11,054 bases of DNA from Bacteroidales bacterium UBA5342 (GTDB lineage: Bacteria > Bacteroidota > Bacteroidia > Bacteroidales > UBA5342), in contig DHQI01000107.1 of NCBI GenBank assembly GCA_002408065.1, forward strand, positions 1 to 11,054, written 5' to 3'. Under the pieces are notes generated by a model that saw only the letters and a list, made by a program, of their open reading frames with translations, searched no databases and was not told where the DNA came from. Positions 1 to 7,183 of the stretch are shown in pieces. Position 1 is the first letter of the stretch; each line of letters begins with the position of its first letter. The position numbers and the translations under genes are program-made.

Positions 1-42
1 GTCTTTTAGTCTGACGTCTCTAAGTCTTTTACACATAATACC

Positions 43-3000
43 ATGAAAAAACACATTCTCCTCTATATATCAACTCTGTTTCTGGTCTCGGCTGTGGGAC
101 AGGAATATCATCAGGCTGATTCTTTTTTATTTTACACACAAGAGATTGGCAGTCAAATGTATGAAGCAAAAGAATACATTAAGTTACTCAAAGGGTTTAA
201 CTATTCGACACAGGGAGATAGTAGCTTTACGGCAAAAGTAAATAATAAACTATTAGACCTAGATACGGATGGTGTATTTCAACATGATTTATGGTATCCT
301 GCTAATACTTCTGATAGTGGCTATACGGTTGGGACTATTCCTGGCGAATTTAATGTATCTCCTACTGGAGCTGCGACATATACAATACCTATTGCAGTAC
401 CTCCTGGAGTAATGGGATTGCAGCCCAAAATTTCATTAAATTATAATAGCCAAGCAAGGAATGATATAGCAGGATGGGGATGGAGCATTGCTGGTTTATC
501 ATCTATTACACGTGCATCTAATTCAATTTTTCACGATGGAGCCTCTTCAGGCATACATTGGAACTCAGAAGATGCTTTAGTATTAGATGGACAGCGTTTA
601 ATCGAAGTTGTAAATGACGGAAATACTAAAGAGTACCGTACAGAAGTAGATAATGGTAGTAAAATAATTGCTTATGGCATAACTACTGATGGACCTAGCT
701 ACCTTAAAGTGTTTACAAAGGATGGGAAGGTATTGACATATGATGCAATACTAAGCAGTAGAGTTCAATATGTGACGATTGATTCTATCTATCAATGGCA
801 TGTGAGTAAGATTGAAGATAGAAATGGCAATTATTTATCATTTAACTACGATAAGGAATTTACAGTTTATGAAGGAGGGCTTTCTACTGCTCCATATAAC
901 TATAATGCAGATTTCAGAAACTTTAGAGTTAGTTCCATTACCTACGGGAACTCAAGTCATTTCTCTGCTGAAGTTAAATTTGAATATGAAGGACGAGAAG
1001 ATACTATTATCAACTATTCCGCTGGTTTTAAAGTAGAACAAGGCAAAAGGTTACAAGCAATAAAAATACTATCGAATAGTACTTTGCTTAAAACTTATAC
1101 ACTTGTTTACGAAAATACAAAGGATCGTCTTTTATCTGTGGAGCTTGAGGGGAAAGATAATTATAAATTTAGAAAAACTGTATTTGATTGGGGTGAAAGT
1201 GGGGATGTAATTAAACAATATAAGAACACTTACGTATATAACGAACAGGGCAAGTCAATTAACGATTTTAGTACACTTTGGTGGTACTCTTCTGATTACA
1301 ATAACGATGGTTTAGATGATTTGTTTGCTTTAGGTTCTGAGAACAATAGCCCTACATTTCAGTTTTACAAAGCTTGGAACTATTATGGTAGACGAGAATT
1401 TAGGTTTGAAAAGAAGATTGTAAAAAACACACTAAAAGAGGGTTACATATCTGAAGGTACAAATTTAATGTACTGGCATATTGGACAACCTGTGTTCTCG
1501 AATTTCACCTCACTGCAAGAGAAATCCTTATTAATTCCATTTATTAAACAAGATACTTGTAAGTTATTTTTCTTAAACCCTCTTACTGAAGAAATGGATA
1601 GCATTTGTATAAAGTTGAAGAGTGAAACAAACGCAATACCTCCATTATGTATTAGTGACTTTAATAAAGATGGCTATATGGATATCTTTATTATTGAAGA
1701 AAACTGGAATGTTCAAAGTGGCTGTTATCCAGGAAGGTTTATTTTGGGCAAAGAGGGGGGCGTGATTCAGTATAATGACATTCCATTCCAATTACCTAAC
1801 ACTAGTGGTGCAAAGCCCAAGAGGGTGATAGCTGCGGATTTTAATAGTGATGGTATGTCAGATATTATGATTCTTACTGAAGATGGATTTATTATACTTA
1901 ACATGTATAAACACTTTACAGGTAGTGGTTATGGCATGTATCTTATTTCTAATAATAGCTCGCTTGTGTTTTCAGGCGTTGATTTATCATTAAATGATGC
2001 TATTAAATACATAAGAAGACCCACAGGACAACACAGTAATGAGGTTTGTACTGGAGACTTTAATGGAGATGGTGTCGTCGATTTATTGTACAATGATAGC
2101 GAAAATAATGCAAATTATTTTATGCTTAATGATGGCAAAGGATCATTTACAAAAAAAAGAATATCTAAAAATTCGAATCATAATGAGCATTCAGATCAAG
2201 TATTTATTATTGACTTCAATAACGATGCAAAAGATGATGTTATTTTTGCTGATCAAGCTGATTATGTTTCATGGTGTATGTCCACAGGGTATGATGTTGA
2301 AGAAGTCGAATACATTACTCAGGGTAATGATGATTTCTATTGTCCTATTACGACCATACTAAAAGGTGATTATAACGGAGATGGCATGCTAGACATCCTA
2401 TCACTAAAAAGCACATTGACTAATAACACTTTACTTGATAATGATCCCAGAATACACTACCCATACAACACCAATAAAAACCACAACCTAATTGAATCTA
2501 TAACAGATGGCTTTGGGAATAAAATTGAAGTAGAATATGATAATTCAATAGAAGAAGATTTGTATGTTAAAGGAGAGACCACTGCTAGTAAGATCTTAGA
2601 TTTCCTCCCTAAAACACGGCTTGTACAGAAAGTAAAATCTAAAGAAGGCGTAGATTCTACTTTGTATTCATATTCTGATGGACTGTTCCATGTAGAAGGG
2701 AAAGGTTTTCTCGGTTTTAGGAAATCAGAAGCTATACGTGGTGTAGAAGACGAATACAAAACGACAACAATAAGCGAAGCAAAGTTGGATACCAACCTTT
2801 GTGCATTATTACCTTATAAAACAATAAAAAAAGATAATAATGATGATATTGAACGCGAGAAAATACAAGGTGTAATTGTTTCGCCTTACCCAAGTTCAGA
2901 CAGCAAAGTTTACAGATCATATACCCAATATATAACTGATAAGTTTAAAAACACTGGAACAACAACTCGCTTTTCCAGTTTTGATGATGCAGGAAATCCT

Positions 3001-6000
3001 TGCTATATTAAGACAGAGTACATCGGTGCTAATCCGACAGTAACCTATCAGGTAGTAAAGAAACAATACACGAGTAAAGGTTCATGGTGTAAATATCAAC
3101 CTTCTCAAGTAATAAGTACAAACTACAATGGTGAAGATACCGTAAGTCATCAGGTCGATTATTTTTATAATAATGATGGTAATCTTGTTAGGATGGTTAA
3201 TGATACTAGCGAAATTCAACAAGTTACAACAACATATAGTAACTTTGATAATTTCGGAAATCCCCAAGTGATTAATGTTACTGCTCCTAATGACACAAGC
3301 GTAGATGAACGAACTACCCAAATTGCATATACTGATGACAGTCGCTTTGTGAAAAGTAAAACGGTGGATGAATATACAACGAATTATGAATATGATCTCA
3401 CCTTAAGTCAGCTGAAAAGCGAAGAGTCCTCTACTGGTCTAAAAACATATTATTTCTATGATGGAATGGGTCGTTGCAACAAAACTCAGCTACCTAATGG
3501 AGTCGAGAGTTATTCATTGCTTCGCTGGGCATTCAAAGATCGTGTAGATTTTCACCCTCAGGCTGGTTATTTTATGGTTGTCGGTTTCGACAAGACGGAT
3601 GAAAACTCACCTGACGATGCCTTATATTATGAAGAAACTATGACCTCGGGGCAAGCACCTGTCCTTACTTTCTACAACAAACAAAACCAAGAAATCCGTA
3701 TAGTAAGCGAAGGTTTTGATGGTGAGAAAATCTATCAGGATAAGGAGTATTATAAAGATGGTAAATTACATTATGCTTCTAACCCCTATTTCAAAGACAG
3801 TACGATACTAAAGACGAGGTACAAGTATGATTATAACAATAGATTGAAAGAAGCATATACACCTGATGGAACTTACCATAAGACAGAATATTATGATAGT
3901 CAGCGAAAAGTAATAAACAAGGTAAGTAAAAGTGGAAAGACTCAACAGTCCATTATAATAAAAAATCCACAAGGACTTACAATTTCGAGTACAGATAATG
4001 AAAATAATACTGTAAACTATGCTTATTATGCCGATGGTCAAATGAAAAAATGTTGGGTGAATGATACTACAATTACCAGTTTTGAATACGACCTGCATGG
4101 TAACAGGACACTGATAAACGACCCCGATGCTGGTCTAATAAAAACAAAGTACGATGCCTTTGGTCAGCTTAGGGAACATGAAAATGCCAGAGGGCAAGCC
4201 ACTACTTACACTTATGACAGCTATGGCCGTTTGCAGAGTGAGATGTATGACAACCAGCTCACTTCCTACCAATACTATAGCAAAGGTCCTACAAGGGGAA
4301 TGCTGGAAAAGGTTAGCGTAGATAACAAAGAGCGGGCACATTATGAATATAACCGCTATGGTCAGCTGAACAGGTTTACTGACAGACATGAGGATGGAAA
4401 TATGTTTATTTCAAGCATTAAATATGATGATTATGGTAGAGTAAAGGAGCAGGTTTACCCCAGCGGCTACACTGTTAGTAACACCTATAACTCTCGTGGT
4501 TACTTAAAAGATATAAGACAAGATGATGATGTAATATATGAAAACACAGCTTATACTGCCATGGGAGCTCTAACAGCATACAAACTAGGACAAACAAATG
4601 TAGAGAATGTTTATGATGATTATGGCAGATTAAAGTCACAAGCTCACCCTCTACAGACTATGAACTACACTTATGATAGTTTTAACAATTTGGAAAGCCG
4701 TAGTATGGGCGATCAGGCAGAGTTTTTCTATTATGATGACCTCAATCGTCTGGAAGCTATAGACTACTTTGATGGCACTAGCAGCACGCCTCAATTTCAG
4801 AGCTTTATGGATTATGATGCCAGCGGCAACATGACTAAAAAGACGGGGGTAAGTGACGATATGCGCTATGGTCCTTATACTACCCCACAAGGTGTACAGG
4901 TTAAGGCAGGGCCACATGCTCTAACGTCTATTCAGAATCCGCAAAATTATACGCCACCTACACAGGAAATAGACTATACCCACTTTAATAAAGTACAAGA
5001 GATAAGACAATATGATGAAACAAATAATGTAACACATAGCTATACATACACCTATGGCATAGACCAACAACGTGAAAAAACAGTCTATAAAGAAGGTGAT
5101 GCTATCACACGCACCAAATACTACCATGGCAATTACGAGAAAGTAGTAGAAGATGGAGTAACAAAAGAGTATCACTACTTAGCTGCTGATGCCGGGCTTT
5201 TTGCTATCTTTGTGAAGACAAATGGTGGTAATGGTGAGCTTAAGTATGTGCTGACTGACCATTTAGGTTCTTTGACAAAGATAATAGATGCCGAGAGCGG
5301 CATTGCTGAGCATAGCGCAAGCTACGATGCGTGGGGGCAGCCACGATCTGCTGATGATTGGATGGAGGAGTTTTCAGGAACTTTGTTTGCAGACAGAGGC
5401 TTTACAGGGCACGAACACCTACCAGCTGCTTTTGGACTAATAGATATGAATGGACGTATGTATGATCCTAAGCTTGGTCGTTTCCTTTCGCCTGATCCTT
5501 ATGTGCAATCGCCAGAATACTCACAGAGTCTCAATCGTTATAGTTATTGTCTGAATAACCCTTTAAGCTATTTTGACCCTATGGGGGAAGCTTGGATAAC
5601 TATTTTTAATGAAGATGGAACTACTACATCCTATTGGCAAGATCCAGAGGACTACAAAGAAGAGCATATGGATGACTATATGTCCAACCCTGATCACCTT
5701 GAATGGATGCATAATAATTTTTCAGATGATGATTGGGATAATTTAGCATATGAAATTAATAAAATGAATGGCTATTCTATGACTTATATTAACTATAAGG
5801 GAGGCTCTGAAAATGGATTTTCATATCATAATAGAACTCACTTAGAATATAATTCACCAAACCTTAGCTTAACCTATAGTGCTTTGTCTTATGATTTGGG
5901 AAATGGGGATAGCCATTTTGAGTCGGTGTATTCTATGGACGAGTCGAATAGGGGCGCTTGGATATCAGATGTTTGGAATTCTGATTATATTAGAAAACGA

Positions 6001-6396
6001 ACTGGCGATGCTTTAGTTATTAATACGAATATTACTTTCGCGGGATTTGATGGTTTTTCGTTTGGTATTGGACTGATTGTGCCATTAAGAGGGCCTGATG
6101 CTTTTCAGGCACATCTGTCTTTGTTCGGCTCAGGAATAAGAGTAGGGGCAGAAGCTACTGCTGGATTTAGTGTTGGAAAAGCTTTTTATAACGGTGCTGT
6201 TGATGATGCATACGTTTCATATATGGGAGGATATGGAAGAAGTATTAGTGTAGGGTATATTGTTGGAGTAGATCTTTGGCGTAGTTATGCTGATGATGGA
6301 AGAGTGACTTGGCAAGGTGCCAATTTTAGTATTGGATATGGTTTAGGTGTATCTTATGGTGAAGATAATACAATTGTTACAAACCCTAGGAAATGA
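43..6396 (+). CDS. Secreted SpvB / FG-GAP / TcdB-middle / RHS-repeat protein with variable C-terminal tip (polymorphic toxin-like)
   Basis: The protein has 2117 residues. Residues 1-19 form a Sec signal peptide (MKK, hydrophobic core, cleavage near SAVG/Q). An SpvB-type domain starts near 97, with hallmarks 'GLQPKISLNYNS' and 'AGWGWSIAGLSSI' (about 144-156). Six FG-GAP/VCBS-like calcium-binding loops (DxNxDGxxD) begin near 418, 539, 599, 672, 724 and 776; the fifth is degenerate (DFNNDAKDD). A TcdB-middle-like segment follows near 807 ('ITDGFGNKIEVEYDN'). YD/RHS repeats run from about 1115 to 1785. The RHS core holds 'YVLTDHLGS' (1735-1743), 'GRFLSPDP' (1812-1819) and 'DPMGE' (1845-1849). About 268 residues follow the core and form the variable tip, ending in a glycine-rich beta-type region (about 1994-2108). 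In Tc toxins this TcB-TcC architecture makes a hollow shell around a C-terminal toxin. Toxin function here is inference: no catalytic motif is recognised, no TcA-like gene is visible and there is no T9SS tail. The ATG at 43 is chosen because it gives the signal peptide directly. The stop overlaps the next start. Confidence 0.93.
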   Translation: MKKHILLYISTLFLVSAVGQEYHQADSFLFYTQEIGSQMYEAKEYIKLLKGFNYSTQGDSSFTAKVNNKLLDLDTDGVFQHDLWYPANTSDSGYTVGTIPGEFNVSPTGAATYTIPIAVPPGVMGLQPKISLNYNSQARNDIAGWGWSIAGLSSITRASNSIFHDGASSGIHWNSEDALVLDGQRLIEVVNDGNTKEYRTEVDNGSKIIAYGITTDGPSYLKVFTKDGKVLTYDAILSSRVQYVTIDSIYQWHVSKIEDRNGNYLSFNYDKEFTVYEGGLSTAPYNYNADFRNFRVSSITYGNSSHFSAEVKFEYEGREDTIINYSAGFKVEQGKRLQAIKILSNSTLLKTYTLVYENTKDRLLSVELEGKDNYKFRKTVFDWGESGDVIKQYKNTYVYNEQGKSINDFSTLWWYSSDYNNDGLDDLFALGSENNSPTFQFYKAWNYYGRREFRFEKKIVKNTLKEGYISEGTNLMYWHIGQPVFSNFTSLQEKSLLIPFIKQDTCKLFFLNPLTEEMDSICIKLKSETNAIPPLCISDFNKDGYMDIFIIEENWNVQSGCYPGRFILGKEGGVIQYNDIPFQLPNTSGAKPKRVIAADFNSDGMSDIMILTEDGFIILNMYKHFTGSGYGMYLISNNSSLVFSGVDLSLNDAIKYIRRPTGQHSNEVCTGDFNGDGVVDLLYNDSENNANYFMLNDGKGSFTKKRISKNSNHNEHSDQVFIIDFNNDAKDDVIFADQADYVSWCMSTGYDVEEVEYITQGNDDFYCPITTILKGDYNGDGMLDILSLKSTLTNNTLLDNDPRIHYPYNTNKNHNLIESITDGFGNKIEVEYDNSIEEDLYVKGETTASKILDFLPKTRLVQKVKSKEGVDSTLYSYSDGLFHVEGKGFLGFRKSEAIRGVEDEYKTTTISEAKLDTNLCALLPYKTIKKDNNDDIEREKIQGVIVSPYPSSDSKVYRSYTQYITDKFKNTGTTTRFSSFDDAGNPCYIKTEYIGANPTVTYQVVKKQYTSKGSWCKYQPSQVISTNYNGEDTVSHQVDYFYNNDGNLVRMVNDTSEIQQVTTTYSNFDNFGNPQVINVTAPNDTSVDERTTQIAYTDDSRFVKSKTVDEYTTNYEYDLTLSQLKSEESSTGLKTYYFYDGMGRCNKTQLPNGVESYSLLRWAFKDRVDFHPQAGYFMVVGFDKTDENSPDDALYYEETMTSGQAPVLTFYNKQNQEIRIVSEGFDGEKIYQDKEYYKDGKLHYASNPYFKDSTILKTRYKYDYNNRLKEAYTPDGTYHKTEYYDSQRKVINKVSKSGKTQQSIIIKNPQGLTISSTDNENNTVNYAYYADGQMKKCWVNDTTITSFEYDLHGNRTLINDPDAGLIKTKYDAFGQLREHENARGQATTYTYDSYGRLQSEMYDNQLTSYQYYSKGPTRGMLEKVSVDNKERAHYEYNRYGQLNRFTDRHEDGNMFISSIKYDDYGRVKEQVYPSGYTVSNTYNSRGYLKDIRQDDDVIYENTAYTAMGALTAYKLGQTNVENVYDDYGRLKSQAHPLQTMNYTYDSFNNLESRSMGDQAEFFYYDDLNRLEAIDYFDGTSSTPQFQSFMDYDASGNMTKKTGVSDDMRYGPYTTPQGVQVKAGPHALTSIQNPQNYTPPTQEIDYTHFNKVQEIRQYDETNNVTHSYTYTYGIDQQREKTVYKEGDAITRTKYYHGNYEKVVEDGVTKEYHYLAADAGLFAIFVKTNGGNGELKYVLTDHLGSLTKIIDAESGIAEHSASYDAWGQPRSADDWMEEFSGTLFADRGFTGHEHLPAAFGLIDMNGRMYDPKLGRFLSPDPYVQSPEYSQSLNRYSYCLNNPLSYFDPMGEAWITIFNEDGTTTSYWQDPEDYKEEHMDDYMSNPDHLEWMHNNFSDDDWDNLAYEINKMNGYSMTYINYKGGSENGFSYHNRTHLEYNSPNLSLTYSALSYDLGNGDSHFESVYSMDESNRGAWISDVWNSDYIRKRTGDALVINTNITFAGFDGFSFGIGLIVPLRGPDAFQAHLSLFGSGIRVGAEATAGFSVGKAFYNGAVDDAYVSYMGGYGRSISVGYIVGVDLWRSYADDGRVTWQGANFSIGYGLGVSYGEDNTIVTNPRK

Positions 6397-6791
6397 AAAA
6401 GACAATTAATTTTACAATAGCACTTTTAGTTTTAATTTCTTTGATTGTTTTTTCTCCTACTAAGTGGGGTTCAAAAGACAATAAAGCAAAAGATATATGG
6501 ATTAATCAGACAAAATTTCAGGGTGAAGTAAAAGATATTTTCTATTATGAATATGACAAAATGTTTTATCTTCAAATTGATAGCATTTGGTATGCTTTTT
6601 TACGTCGTCCAGACTTTGATATGTCATACATTACAGGAGCTAATGTCATAAAAAAATGTGGGGAAGATGGATTTTGGATTATTAAAATGAATAATGACAC
6701 ACTATTTTATAAAACATATGGTTCTTTAGTAAAAAAACACAAATCGCAATGGAGAGTGAATAATTATATTGAAAAAAAGAAAAATAATTGA
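6393..6791 (+). CDS. Small membrane-anchored or periplasmic protein, candidate immunity protein of the RHS protein
   Basis: The protein has 132 residues and I recognise no named family. An N-terminal hydrophobic stretch (about residues 5-21, after MKK) is a signal peptide or an anchor. There is no lipobox cysteine. The rest is soluble, rich in aromatic and charged residues, and ends in a lysine-rich tail. The middle follows a pattern common in small Bacteroidota envelope proteins: 'GEVKDIFYYEYDKMFYLQID', then an aromatic 'WYAF', then 'ITGANVIKKCGEDGFWIIK', which looks like a degenerate 'GDSIxKK...K' element. Its ATG lies in the stop codon of the RHS gene (ATGA, 4-base overlap), so the two genes are translationally coupled. 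A small gene tightly coupled downstream of an RHS variable tip is the usual place for an immunity gene. That role is inference from position and probable envelope location. No terminator is evident after it. Confidence 0.85.
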   Translation: MKKTINFTIALLVLISLIVFSPTKWGSKDNKAKDIWINQTKFQGEVKDIFYYEYDKMFYLQIDSIWYAFLRRPDFDMSYITGANVIKKCGEDGFWIIKMNNDTLFYKTYGSLVKKHKSQWRVNNYIEKKKNN

Positions 6792-6828
6792 TAATTTTTG
6801 ACTATCAAAACATTTTACCCGCTACTGT

Positions 6829-6841
6829 CGATTTGCAATCG
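6829..6841. repeat. Short palindrome, REP-like (CGATT-TGC-AATCG)
   Basis: This is a perfect 5-bp stem with a 3-base loop. It resembles the 'cgattTGcaatcg' type palindromes scattered in Bacteroidota genomes near REP-associated transposases. No such transposase gene is in this window, so the link is by resemblance only. Confidence 0.3.
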
Positions 6842-6901
6842 GTAAGTTTCCCGTCTGCCCCATTTGTTCCAAGCTTTTCACGGGTAGTGAACTACGAGTA
6901 A

Positions 6902-7050
6902 CTGGTTCAAGGCTGCGCCTTGGACCTAAAACGAGGGGAAGCTTATAGCTTCGTAGCAAGGCTTGTGTGAGTGTTGGGTATGAGGTAGAAATTGGCAAGC
7001 GTGGACGCTTGAAGTGATTTTAGGTCCAAGGTCTGAAACCTTGAACCAGG
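6902..7050. repeat. Composite inverted repeat with nested hairpins (MITE- or REP-like element)
   Basis: The left arm 6902-6931 and right arm 7018-7050 are inverted copies: CTGGTTCAAGG, a 5- or 7-base variable centre, then CCTTGGACCTAAAA. The match is exact in 11 plus 14 positions. Each arm is also a hairpin on its own: GGTTCAAGG/CCTTGGACC on the left and GGTCCAAGG/CCTTGAACC on the right, each with one wobble or mismatch. Inside lie two further perfect 6-bp hairpins, GAAGCT-TAT-AGCTTC (6938-6952) and CAAGCG-TGGA-CGCTTG (6996-7011). No open frame is present inside. The architecture suits a small non-autonomous mobile element or a structured RNA. I see no clear target-site duplication at its edges. 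Confidence 0.6.
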
Positions 7051-7055
7051 ACACA

Positions 7056-7063
7056 TAGGTTTG
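7056..7063 (+). promoter_or_regulatory. Possible Bacteroidota -7 promoter element (TAGGTTTG)
   Basis: This is an exact match to the Bacteroidota sigma factor -7 consensus TAnnTTTG. It lies just downstream of the inverted-repeat element and about 120 bases upstream of the BspA-like gene. No TTTG at the expected -33 distance was found (the nearest TTG, 7041-7043, is only 12 bases away), so this is weak. Confidence 0.2.
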
Positions 7064-7183
7064 TGCGAATGGGTGCAAACATCATATCACCAAGCAGTTA
7101 TCTGAAGTAAAATGGACTAATTCTGTTGGCAGGCAGTTTTTTCCTGTAAGCAATATGTATCTTCTGAATAAACACTTAAAAAA

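Larger units (their letters stand above)
6792..7183. other. Non-coding, palindrome-rich intergenic region
   Basis: These 392 bases lie between the toxin-like unit and the BspA-like gene and hold no open frame that looks like a gene. The part from about 6815 to 7080 appears richer in G and C than the flanking coding sequence and is dense in perfect short palindromes, including 6829-6841, 6884-6895, 6902-6931, 6938-6952, 6996-7011 and 7018-7050. The last 100 bases are AT-rich and probably form the leader of the BspA-like gene. No tRNA cloverleaf was found, although 'GGTTCAA' superficially resembles a T-loop. No T-tract follows any strong hairpin, so an intrinsic terminator is not supported. Confidence 0.6.

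Noticed and set aside
1..31. 8-base direct repeat GTCTTTTA at 1-8 and 24-31 upstream of the RHS gene
   Set aside because: Short, low complexity, and the upstream context is cut off by the window edge, so neither operator nor attachment site can be supported.
812..1036. +1/+2 frame ORFs inside the RHS gene (812-1036, 2039-2362)
   Set aside because: They overlap entirely with the coding frame of the SpvB and FG-GAP regions and lack sensible protein features.
2151..2158. A8 tract within the RHS gene as a slippage switch
   Set aside because: The frame is intact and A/T-rich coding sequence makes such runs common; there is no evidence that it controls expression.
2457..5175. Several minus-strand open frames of 62-112 codons inside the RHS gene (e.g. 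2457-2795, 3082-3321, 3808-4098, 4651-4917, 4921-5175)
   Set aside because: They are antisense shadows of a continuous, well-recognised + strand protein. Their translations show no domain or signal logic.
6788..6808. TTGATA...TATCAA hairpin after the 132-residue gene as a terminator
   Set aside because: The stem is AT-only apart from one G-C pair and overlaps the stop codon, with no T-tract after it.
6904..6930. GGTTCAAGG resembling a tRNA T-loop
   Set aside because: No acceptor, D or anticodon arms around it; the sequence is explained by the palindromic repeat.
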